In this document: positions 1 through 7,769 of the stretch, piece after piece
Layout of the letters: each line of letters starts with the position of its first letter
How positions within the stretch are numbered: position 1 is the first letter of the stretch
DNA from: Lachnospiraceae bacterium YSD2013
GTDB lineage: Bacteria; Bacillota; Clostridia; Lachnospirales; Lachnospiraceae
Length of the DNA stretch: 64,000 nucleotides
Direction: 5' to 3'
Assembly (NCBI GenBank): GCA_900100895.1
Contig: FMTX01000008.1
Coordinates: 62,001-126,000, forward strand
Translations under genes and position numbers: made by a program
The notes under the pieces: generated by a model
Database searches by the model: none
What the model saw: the letters and a program-made list of their open reading frames with translations, nothing else
What the model was told of the DNA's origin: nothing

Positions 1-420
1 GTATAGCCATACATTTCTATAAATACCTGCGCCGGAGTACCATCTGGAATTGAGATTTCGGTAGGTGGTGACGACGCAGACAATATTGGTTCCTTCTTTA
101 ATATAAGAAGTTAAATCTACATCAAAGGTCGAGTAGCCATACTTCCACTCAAAAATCTTTGTACCGTTAAGATATATCTCGGAATCCATGTAGACCCCTT
201 CAAAGCGCAGTATATACGTGTGACCGGGCTCGACAGACATATCAAAAGATTTCTTATAAAAACCGATTTCTGACTTATATAAATCTTTTACATGCCAAAT
301 CATGTAATCATGAGGAAGATTTGTCGTCTTTAATAGAGAAGAGTTAAACATCTTATCGAAAGGAGTGTTAAGTTCAAACTCAGAAAACTGCCAATCGTTA
401 TTAAATAAACTTTTAGTCAT
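1..420 (-). CDS. GH2 family beta-glycosidase (beta-galactosidase-like), N-terminal part only
   Basis: The minus strand is open from an ATG at 420 to the left window edge (140 codons, no stop), so the gene continues outside. The translation begins MTKSLFNNDWQF, followed by a LPHDY motif, FEGVYMDSEIYLNG, and SRWYSGAGIYRNVWL. These are the hallmark blocks of the GH2 N-terminal sugar-binding jelly-roll domain. The catalytic TIM barrel is not in the window, so substrate (beta-galactoside, glucuronide or mannoside) cannot be decided. No signal peptide is seen, so it probably acts in the cytoplasm on imported oligosaccharides. A GGGGGTCC ribosome-site-like stretch precedes the ATG. It is divergent from the transport operon at 694 and may share its control region. 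Confidence 0.85.
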   Translation of the reverse strand, partial: MTKSLFNNDWQFSEFELNTPFDKMFNSSLLKTTNLPHDYMIWHVKDLYKSEIGFYKKSFDMSVEPGHTYILRFEGVYMDSEIYLNGTKIFEWKYGYSTFDVDLTSYIKEGTNIVCVVTTYRNLNSRWYSGAGIYRNVWLY

Positions 421-440
421 AGGACCCCCGTATTAATAAA

Positions 441-560
441 TCCGCCGGTACCGCAAATCCGGCAGCAGACGTCGAAAAAACGTTTTTCGGTGCTTTCAAA
501 GTAATGTTACGACAATTCTTAACGTCGGTCTACCGAAAAAATGCCTTTTTTCGGGAAAAC
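441..560. promoter_or_regulatory. divergent control region with three inverted repeats
   Basis: Between the divergent GH2 and transporter genes (421-693) three inverted repeats can be read. GCCGG/CCGGC brackets about 444-463. CGAAAAA-ACG-TTTTTCG lies at 473-489. CCGAAAAA/TTTTTCGG lies at about 533-554. None sits at a gene end where a terminator would be expected, because both flanking genes read away from this region. They look like operators, possibly for a LacI-type sugar repressor, but no regulator gene lies next to them. Confidence 0.4.
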
Positions 561-607
561 TTTGGGCTTGGTTAAGAAAACCTTAAGCATTTTAGCAAGG
601 TATTCTT

Positions 608-626
608 TTTAAGCGTTTGCTATGAT
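608..626 (+). promoter_or_regulatory. extended -10 promoter overlapped by a cre-like site
   Basis: TGC-TATGAT (618-626) fits an extended -10 element; no convincing -35 is seen. The 14-mer at 608-621 (TTTAAGCGTTTGCT) matches the CcpA cre consensus TGWAARCGYTWNCW at 13 of 14 positions and overlaps the -10. This suggests carbon catabolite or LacI-family repression of the operon that starts at 694. The match is by eye only. Confidence 0.4.
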
Positions 627-693
627 TATAAACCGAGGATACATGAAGTGATTTGGCGACAAACAGTTTATATAAGTAACGAGGAGGAGCATT

Positions 694-3144
694 ATGAGAT
701 CGAAACTGATTAAATTGGTTTCCATCGCGGCGGTTATGATTTTAGCAATCAGTTTATCAGCCTGCGGTAAAAAAGAAGAGAAAGTAAAAGAGCCGATAGA
801 CGGCGCAGGCGAGGGTTATGAATTTGTAGCCAAGAGCCGGTCGATTTCCGATGTAATCGGAACCGAAGGTTATGTGGAGAAAGCAATTGCCAAGAACGGC
901 AAATTGTATGTGGTTCACAACACAGGAGGAGCACAGAAGCTTCACGTAATCGATCTTGAAACACTTGCGGACGACCCGATTGAGTTAGATTTCAAGAGCA
1001 TATTACCCGAGAACGAAGGCAACCTTTCGGAAGGCGAACCCGCTAATGAAGAGCCTGCAGAAAGTGATACTTCAGCAGACGAAACTCCGGCAACTGACAC
1101 AGAGGCAACTACCGGTGATGTGAGCGAAGGCGAAGCCGATGGAACGCTTACAATTGTGCAAGAAGAAGGCACAGGCGATCTCCTTGACGGTGATATGGGT
1201 GACACCTATATGTATGAAGAAGCCGGCGACGGCGGTGCAGACGTTGACGATTTATTTATAAATGATGACGGTTCCATTCTTTTTCTTTTGGCAACCTACA
1301 CTGAAACGGGCCGCAGTTACAATGTTTGCAAGAGAGACAGTAACGGTTCGCTCAGCCTTGTATATTCGGCAGACGGCTTGGTCAAAGAAGGCGAGTATGT
1401 CAGCCGCGCTTATCTTAAGGAAGACGGAGGAATTTACCTTACCAAGGAATCCTCTATTCTCAGCGTTGACAAAGACGGTAAAAAAGAAGGCGAAATCGAA
1501 GTCGGAAACTGGATTCAGACCATTTTCACTGACAAAGAAGGTAATTGCTACGTAACATTCTGGTCACAGGCCGAGAGCGGAATTGTATGTAAGAAAGCTG
1601 ATTTCGCACAGAATACTCTCAGCGACGGTCTTAAGATTGCCGCAAATAACGGAAGAACCTACCAGACCGGTGAGGATACTTATGTTGTGGCAGGCAGTGA
1701 TGCTGTAACGGAATACAATATCAAGACCGATGAAAAGAAAAAGCTTTGGGACTGGATTAACCTTGATTTATTCAACGTTGATACCGAATCATTTATGGTT
1801 AACGATGACGGATCTTATTCCTTCATCGCTGCCAATTACGATGATGAAGCTACTACATACGATTACGTAACAGTATCCAAAGAAAAAATCGATCCCGCAA
1901 ATGCGAAAATAGAACTTGTTTACGGTTGTTCTTATCTTGACTGGAACGTACGAACCAAGATTTCCGCATTCAACAAGAGTCAGGATAAATACAGAATTCG
2001 AGTTAAGCAGTACATAGATTACGACGGCGGCTATGACCAGAATTCCTACACGGAGCAGTACGCTCGTTTCAAGGCAGACCTTGCAGCCGGCAATGTATTT
2101 GACCTCGTTTCCGTTGATTCAACTGATGCCATCGCATTGAAACTTGCTCAGAAGGGTGCTTTCTTAGACCTTTCCGATTTCTACAAAGAGACCATTAACA
2201 GAAGCGATTACTTTGAGAATATTCTCGATATATTCCAGGTTAACGGTAAGGATTATTTTGCACTTTCTCACGTGAGTCTCCTTGCGATGATCGGTAACGG
2301 AGAGATATTCAAGGGCAAGACCACCATTACACCTCAGGAGCTTGTGGAGTTAAGAAAGCAGTACAGCGATATTCCTTTCCTTACATCAGGAACCAAGGAA
2401 AACGCACTTTATACCATGGTAGTATATTCGCTTAATACATTTGTGGATTACGAAAAGGGAACCTGCGATTTCTGTAATCAGAATTTCTACGACCTTTTGA
2501 ACTTTGCGGACACGTTCCCCAAGGAAATAAATAACGAAAATTACGATATGTACGGAATGATGGCTAACGGAGATATTATCTTAAGTGAGTTATATCTCTA
2601 TGACTTAAGTTCGCTTAGGATGTACAGACAGATTATGGGTGATGATGCTGTAATTGTCGGACCTCCCAACGATAAAGGCATCAGAGTACAGGTTATTCCT
2701 AACTCTATGTATGCAATTTCCGCTAAGACTACGGAAAAAGAAGGATGCTTTGAATTCCTTAAATTCTACATGGAAGACCAGAGCAATAAGATGTACTCAT
2801 CAAGCGGAATCCCTGTGCGTAAGCAGGCATTTTATGATATGATAGAGGATGAGATTACACCTGATACATATACCGATGAAAACGGAAATGTCGTAGAAGA
2901 GGACACCAGCTACACCATCGGTACCGATTACGGCATGATTGATGTAGGAATTCCTACTCAGGCTGAAGCTGACATTCTTGAAGGATTGATGAATGAAGCC
3001 AAAGATACAATCAGACTTGATGAAAAGTTTACCGAGATTTTCATGGAAGAAGTTCAGCCCTTCATTGAGGGACAGAAGACTGCCGAGGAAACAGCTACGG
3101 TACTTCAGAGCCGTGTAAAGATATACCTTTCTGAGAATGAATAA
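694..3144 (+). CDS. two-domain solute-binding lipoprotein (propeller-like N-domain plus family 1 SBP)
   Basis: This 816-residue protein carries a lipoprotein signal peptide with lipobox LSAC (Cys24), so it should be anchored outside the membrane. Residues about 40-400 are beta-rich with repeated GNCYVTF/GSILFLL-like strands, resembling a beta-propeller. A Glu/Asp/Thr-rich linker is inserted at about 106-180. From about residue 405 it resembles extracellular solute-binding proteins of carbohydrate ABC transporters. It ends with the conserved PFIEGQKTAEETATVLQSR helix. Family 1 SBPs are normally about 400-450 residues, so the N-terminal half is extra. It is followed 20 bases later by permease genes. 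It presumably captures an oligosaccharide for them; the N-domain role is unknown. The ribosome site is GAGGAGG. Two paralogues lie at 7756 and 50469. Confidence 0.8.
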   Translation: MRSKLIKLVSIAAVMILAISLSACGKKEEKVKEPIDGAGEGYEFVAKSRSISDVIGTEGYVEKAIAKNGKLYVVHNTGGAQKLHVIDLETLADDPIELDFKSILPENEGNLSEGEPANEEPAESDTSADETPATDTEATTGDVSEGEADGTLTIVQEEGTGDLLDGDMGDTYMYEEAGDGGADVDDLFINDDGSILFLLATYTETGRSYNVCKRDSNGSLSLVYSADGLVKEGEYVSRAYLKEDGGIYLTKESSILSVDKDGKKEGEIEVGNWIQTIFTDKEGNCYVTFWSQAESGIVCKKADFAQNTLSDGLKIAANNGRTYQTGEDTYVVAGSDAVTEYNIKTDEKKKLWDWINLDLFNVDTESFMVNDDGSYSFIAANYDDEATTYDYVTVSKEKIDPANAKIELVYGCSYLDWNVRTKISAFNKSQDKYRIRVKQYIDYDGGYDQNSYTEQYARFKADLAAGNVFDLVSVDSTDAIALKLAQKGAFLDLSDFYKETINRSDYFENILDIFQVNGKDYFALSHVSLLAMIGNGEIFKGKTTITPQELVELRKQYSDIPFLTSGTKENALYTMVVYSLNTFVDYEKGTCDFCNQNFYDLLNFADTFPKEINNENYDMYGMMANGDIILSELYLYDLSSLRMYRQIMGDDAVIVGPPNDKGIRVQVIPNSMYAISAKTTEKEGCFEFLKFYMEDQSNKMYSSSGIPVRKQAFYDMIEDEITPDTYTDENGNVVEEDTSYTIGTDYGMIDVGIPTQAEADILEGLMNEAKDTIRLDEKFTEIFMEEVQPFIEGQKTAEETATVLQSRVKIYLSENE

Positions 3145-3164
3145 ACAACGGGTTATGTTTTATA

Positions 3165-4076
3165 ATGAAAGTTACTAAAGAAAGTACCAAAAAACAAAAA
3201 AGTCAATTAAAGAAACGAACCATGCGTCAGAGGGTCGGAGCGGGATTATTCCTGGCTCCGAGCCTTATTGGCGTTTTCTTATTTTTCATTCTTCCCTTCT
3301 TCGTGGTAATCTACTATTCAATGGTCGACAACCCGATTACCGCGAATTTTGTGGGTTTTGAGAACTTTGTAAGAGTATTTAACAACGGCTCTTTTAAGAT
3401 AGCCTCCGGCAATACTCTTCATTTTTCTTTTATCGCCGTGCCGCTTTCGGTTGTGTTATCGCTGATGCTGGCGGCCATGCTTGATAAGAATATTCCTTTC
3501 AGAAGTCAGTTCAGAACTGCTTTTCTTACCCCCATGATGGTACCGGTTGCTTCAATCGTACTTATCGTGCAGGTTATGTTTGATATGAACGGAGCTGTCA
3601 ATCAGTTTCTTTCGCACTTTGGAGGAGCTAAGATAGACTGGCTTAAGTCAGATTATGCGCAGGTGGTTATTATCCTGCTTTTCTTATGGAAGAACCTTGG
3701 ATATAACATGATTCTTTTTCTGTCGGCGCTTGAATCCATACCGAAGGATATTATTGAAGTTGCTCAGATGGAGAGTGCCAATGCCTGGCAGATATTCTGG
3801 AACATTAAGATTAGATACCTTTCCCCTACGATTTTGTTCGTAACTATTCTTTCGCTTATTAACTCGTTTAAGGTATTCCGCGAGATTTATCTTCTCACCG
3901 GCGGATACCCGTACGATCCTTTATATATGTTACAGCACTTTATGAACAATACATTCCAGTCGCTTGACTATCAGAAGTTGTCATCGGCTGCGATTATCAT
4001 GTCGATAGCAATGATTATTATCATCGGTGCTTTGTTCATCGTTGAAAATCATTTCGGAAAGGATGTGGAAGAATGA
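3165..4076 (+). CDS. carbohydrate ABC transporter permease, MalF/LacF type
   Basis: A 303-residue integral membrane protein with about six hydrophobic segments. The cytoplasmic EAA loop (EVAQMESANAWQIFWNIKI) contacts the ATPase in the MalF family. The basic N-terminus and the first segment (LIGVFLFFILPFFVVIYYSMV) are typical of CUT1 sugar permeases. It lies between the lipoprotein gene and a second permease whose ATG overlaps its stop, indicating one operon with translational coupling. The substrate is not deducible. No ATPase gene is present in the operon; many Firmicutes share one MsmK-type ATPase among several such importers. Confidence 0.88.
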   Translation: MKVTKESTKKQKSQLKKRTMRQRVGAGLFLAPSLIGVFLFFILPFFVVIYYSMVDNPITANFVGFENFVRVFNNGSFKIASGNTLHFSFIAVPLSVVLSLMLAAMLDKNIPFRSQFRTAFLTPMMVPVASIVLIVQVMFDMNGAVNQFLSHFGGAKIDWLKSDYAQVVIILLFLWKNLGYNMILFLSALESIPKDIIEVAQMESANAWQIFWNIKIRYLSPTILFVTILSLINSFKVFREIYLLTGGYPYDPLYMLQHFMNNTFQSLDYQKLSSAAIIMSIAMIIIIGALFIVENHFGKDVEE

Positions 4077-4987
4077 TGAAAAGACACTCATCCTTATCGG
4101 CCAAACGCAGAAGGCAACTTGTACAGGCTGCAATTTTTACTATCGTAGCCGCGGTATTTGCTATTATTTTCTTAACACCAATCATACTTACGATAACCAA
4201 TTCCTTCATGTCGCAGACAGAGATTAATGCCAATTACGGCGCCGTCTTTGCTCGCAGTGAGAAGGGCGGTAAGGTATTTATTTCGGATGTTGTACACCTT
4301 AAATTCTTACCGGATATGGTTTCTTTTAAGCAGTATATTACAGTGTTGCTTAAGAGTCCCGAGTACCTTTTCAAATTCTGGAACTCGGTTATTCTTGTTG
4401 CGCCCATAGTTGTATTTCAGCTTGTGGTTGCGCTGTTTGCATCATACGGATTTACGAGAGCCAAGGGTAAGTTAAAAGAAATCATTTTCTTTTCCTACAT
4501 TATCCTTATGCTGATGCCTTATCAGGTTACGCTGGTTCCTAACTACCTGGTATCCAAGTGGTTGTCGCTTATCGATACGAGATGGGCTATCTGGCTTCCG
4601 GGTATTGCATCGCCTTTTGCCGTATATTTGCTTACGAAGTTTATGAGACGTATCCCTACATCGTACATTGAAGCGGCTCAGATTGACGGAGCGGGTGAAT
4701 GGCAGATTTTCAGAAAGATTTGCGTACCGCTTTGTAAGGGTTGTTTGTATTCGGTAGCGATACTTGTGTTTATTGATTATTGGAATATGGTTGAGCAGCC
4801 GCTTATTCTGCTTTCGGATGAAGAGATGCATCCGTTGTCGGTCTTTCTTTCGCAGATTAACTCGGGTGAGACGGGACTGGCCTTCGCGGTTGCCACAATA
4901 TATATGATACCGGGACTTTTGGTGTTCTTGTACGGAGAAGATTATCTGGTAGAGGGTATTATGTACCAAGGCGGTATTAAGGGTTAA
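4073..4987 (+). CDS. carbohydrate ABC transporter permease, MalG type
   Basis: A 304-residue permease with about six membrane segments. It has the EAA motif EAAQIDGAGEWQIFRKICVP, diagnostic of the MalG/AraQ half of CUT1 importers. The start overlaps the upstream permease stop (ATGATGA), so the two should be made in equal amounts as a heterodimer. A hydrophilic stretch between the first two segments (residues about 45-85) probably lies outside. The alternative start at 4076 would shorten it by one residue only. Confidence 0.88.
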   Translation: MMKRHSSLSAKRRRQLVQAAIFTIVAAVFAIIFLTPIILTITNSFMSQTEINANYGAVFARSEKGGKVFISDVVHLKFLPDMVSFKQYITVLLKSPEYLFKFWNSVILVAPIVVFQLVVALFASYGFTRAKGKLKEIIFFSYIILMLMPYQVTLVPNYLVSKWLSLIDTRWAIWLPGIASPFAVYLLTKFMRRIPTSYIEAAQIDGAGEWQIFRKICVPLCKGCLYSVAILVFIDYWNMVEQPLILLSDEEMHPLSVFLSQINSGETGLAFAVATIYMIPGLLVFLYGEDYLVEGIMYQGGIKG

Positions 4988-5000
4988 AGGAGACATTACA

Positions 5001-6653
5001 ATGCAGGACAAGAAATCAAGAAAAGAATGGATTAAAACAATCGCAATAATCTTTCTTTCGATTATGTTGGTGCTTACGTTTTTTGCCAACACAATCAGGA
5101 ACTATTCGTTGCCTGAAGTGGCGGTTCAATACGTAACTTCCGATACTTTGAGCAGCAAAGTCAGAGGAACGGGAACGGTTGCCTCTCAGGACCCTTACAG
5201 CGTGGTGCTTAAGCAGTCAAGAAAAATCGACAGTGTTAAGGTCAGAGTCGGTGATGAGATAGAAAAGGGCCAGGTTATCTACGTTTTGGAGGAAGGCGAT
5301 TCCGAAGAACTTAAGAAAGCGCAGTTAGAACTTGATACTTTGCAGGCTGCTTACGAAAAGGCTCTTATAACCGGTCAGGTTTCTACGACCGACAGAAAAG
5401 CAGTCGAAAGCGGCAGAACCGGTACCATCGAGCAGAAGCAGGCCAAGATTGATGCGGCTCAGAAGAAGGTTGAGCAGTATGAGAACGAGATAAAGACTCT
5501 TGAGGCAGAGATTAATCGTTGGACTTACAATCCCAACGGAGATATCGCCGAAATCCAAAAGGCCAAAGAAGCCGAAGAAGCTTTAACAGCATGGAAGATT
5601 GAAAAGGCTTTAAGAGACACTAACAAAGATGCTGCTTATGAAGCACTGAAAAAAGAAACCGATCCTTCGACACTTCCTCAGCCTAATGTTACAGATGCGG
5701 ATGTCAGCGGCACAGATGTAAGTGCAGGAGAAGTTAACGCAGAAAGACAGGCTGCGATAGATAGAGTTAAGCCCGGCTATGACGCTGCATTGGAGAAATA
5801 CAACAAATGTGTTGAGTTGTGTAATATTGCAGATGCACAGATTGCACAGCTTACATACAATCAGGACGGTAACGCACAGGTTCAGAAGAATAAGCTTGAC
5901 GAGCTTGACAAGAAATTAAAGCTGGCGCAGGCCAACAAAGAAGCAGCAAGCGCTGCCCTTACCGAGCTTGTTACCGGTATTACCAACCAGATAGACCTCG
6001 AAGCTTCACTTTCCGCTATCCGTGCCAAGGAAGAAGAAATCGAAAAGCTTAAAGGCGATCAGGGTACCAATGAAGTGGTAGCTCCTGTTTCCGGAACAAT
6101 TCTTTCTTTGTCCAGAGTTGCGGGCGAGACGACTACAGCTGAAGAGACTGTTGCCACAATTCAGGTTGCGGGAAAGGGCTTTACACTTTCCATGACAGTT
6201 ACCAATGAGCAGGCAGCTATGATTAATAAAGGCGATGAGGCCGATGTAGGTAACTCATGGTTCTATTCGGATGTTCACGCTAAGGTAAGCAATATTAAGC
6301 CTGACAAAGAAAGTCAGGGTAAGAATAAGATTGTAGAGTTTGATCTTGAAGGAAGCGTTACGAGCGGTACACAGCTTTCTTTGACCATCACAAGCAGAAA
6401 GAGTTCCAACTACGATACTGTTGTTCCCAACAGTGCCATCAGAGAAGATACCAACGGTAAATACGTTTATCGTCTTGTTTCCAAGCCTTCACCGCTCGGA
6501 ACAAGATATTCGGTTGAAAGAGTTAACGTTACGGTTATTGCCGAGGATGATACCAGAAGCGCTGTAAGCGGACCGCTTGAAGGCTGGGATTCCGTTATTA
6601 CAACATTCTCCAAGCCTCTTTCGGACGGAATGCTTGTAAGACTTAAGCAGTGA
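5001..6653 (+). CDS. membrane-fusion / periplasmic adaptor protein (HlyD/MacA-like)
   Basis: A 550-residue protein with one N-terminal membrane helix (about 13-31) followed by the HlyD/RND adaptor layout. A first lipoyl half (KIDSVKVRVGDEIEKGQVIY) is followed by a long coiled coil (about 85-345), a second lipoyl half (VVAPVSGTILSLSRVAGE), then beta-barrel and C-terminal VVPNSAIREDTNGKYVY segments. The coiled coil carries a low-complexity insert (NVTDADVSGTDVSAGEVN). Such proteins normally bridge a MacB or RND exporter to outer components; in Gram-positives they accompany MacB-like exporters. Here the gene sits inside a sugar-importer operon, 13 bases after the MalG-like gene with an AAGGAGA ribosome site. 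Confidence 0.8.
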   Translation: MQDKKSRKEWIKTIAIIFLSIMLVLTFFANTIRNYSLPEVAVQYVTSDTLSSKVRGTGTVASQDPYSVVLKQSRKIDSVKVRVGDEIEKGQVIYVLEEGDSEELKKAQLELDTLQAAYEKALITGQVSTTDRKAVESGRTGTIEQKQAKIDAAQKKVEQYENEIKTLEAEINRWTYNPNGDIAEIQKAKEAEEALTAWKIEKALRDTNKDAAYEALKKETDPSTLPQPNVTDADVSGTDVSAGEVNAERQAAIDRVKPGYDAALEKYNKCVELCNIADAQIAQLTYNQDGNAQVQKNKLDELDKKLKLAQANKEAASAALTELVTGITNQIDLEASLSAIRAKEEEIEKLKGDQGTNEVVAPVSGTILSLSRVAGETTTAEETVATIQVAGKGFTLSMTVTNEQAAMINKGDEADVGNSWFYSDVHAKVSNIKPDKESQGKNKIVEFDLEGSVTSGTQLSLTITSRKSSNYDTVVPNSAIREDTNGKYVYRLVSKPSPLGTRYSVERVNVTVIAEDDTRSAVSGPLEGWDSVITTFSKPLSDGMLVRLKQ

Positions 6654-6677
6654 TGATTATTATTATTGAGGATTGTA

Positions 6678-7769
6678 ATGGAGTACTTAAAAACTGTTTT
6701 TACAAAAGTTTATATAAGGCTTCTTATTGCTGCGGGTATCTGTTTGGTTGTCGGATTTATTCTGACAGCCATAGGAGTACATTCTTCTGCTTCCTTAAAA
6801 GACCAGCAAATTGCAAGCAGATGGGGAGATAAGAAGGATTTTGCCGAGGTAAGCGTTTTCTTTTCCGAACTTTCGGGATTTAAAAAGGAAAATGTCACTG
6901 AACTTAAATACAAGATTGACGAAAAGCTCAGACAGGACTCACTTACCAAAGAAGAAGAGGGCGTAAGATCCTGGGTATATGCATACTCAGCCAACGGTAA
7001 AGCAAAGATTGCTTTTAAGAAGAATTCAGCCGAAGTTAAGGTTATCGGTGTGGGAGGAGATTTCTTTCTCTTTCATCCGATAAGACTTGTGAACGGTTCG
7101 TATTTTGATGACAGCTATCTTATGAAGGACCTGGTGGTTCTGGACGAAGAAACCGCCGCGAATCTTTTCGGTTCCAGCGATTGTGTCGGAATGGTGGTTG
7201 AAATCGGCGGAGTAATGCATGTCGTATCCGGTGTAATTAAGAAGGACGAGAGCCGTCTTGATAAGCTTGCGGGCAACAACGAGCCTACGATTTTTATGTC
7301 ATACGAAGCACTTGAGGCTAACGGTGAGGCTTCATATATCAATACTTACGAAGCACTTATGCCCAATCCTATTTCTTCGTATGCGATGACATCAATCGGT
7401 GAAGCGCTTAAAAACATTGATGAGAAGCGTTTTGAACTGGTTGAGAATACAAGCAGATTTAAATGGACCAAACTCCTTATGAGAGTTCCCAAGTACGGTA
7501 CATGGGCCATGAACACTAAGGGAGTTGTTTATCCTTACTGGGAGAATATGGCAAGAGGCATGGAGGATTATCTTACTCCGGTGGCGCTTCTTGCAACTAT
7601 TCTTTTTGCATACCCGATTGTACTTGTGATAATTATATTGATTCGTATGTGGAAAAAGCGTACAATCCACCGTGGAGATGTGAAAAACTTCTTCGAGGAC
7701 AGGATAGAGGATTATAGGGACAAGAAGAGGAAGAAGGAAGGAGATCTGGAGATTTATGAAATCAATTAA
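6678..7769 (+). CDS. MacB-like periplasmic core-domain protein lacking the FtsX permease core
   Basis: The start is taken at ATG 6678 because GAGG at 6668-6671 is correctly spaced; an in-frame TTG at 6666 is the alternative. It has one N-terminal membrane helix, then a domain with the MacB_PCD pattern: VNGSYFDDSYL, VVLDEETAANLFG, CVGMVVEIGGVMHVVSGVI. A single C-terminal helix (about 300-325) and a basic cytoplasmic tail (MWKKRTIHRGD...KKRKKEGD) follow. True MacB/FtsX permeases have three further helices after the core; these are missing, as is any ATPase domain. The end overlaps the next gene by 14 bases. A role as a structural or sensory partner of the adaptor is inference. Confidence 0.65.
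   Translation: MEYLKTVFTKVYIRLLIAAGICLVVGFILTAIGVHSSASLKDQQIASRWGDKKDFAEVSVFFSELSGFKKENVTELKYKIDEKLRQDSLTKEEEGVRSWVYAYSANGKAKIAFKKNSAEVKVIGVGGDFFLFHPIRLVNGSYFDDSYLMKDLVVLDEETAANLFGSSDCVGMVVEIGGVMHVVSGVIKKDESRLDKLAGNNEPTIFMSYEALEANGEASYINTYEALMPNPISSYAMTSIGEALKNIDEKRFELVENTSRFKWTKLLMRVPKYGTWAMNTKGVVYPYWENMARGMEDYLTPVALLATILFAYPIVLVIIILIRMWKKRTIHRGDVKNFFEDRIEDYRDKKRKKEGDLEIYEIN

Noticed and set aside
4472-5092. 206-codon antisense open frame opposite the MalG-like permease and adaptor start
   Set aside because: It lies wholly opposite well-supported genes, has no ribosome site or family pattern, and is rich in residues typical of antisense translations.
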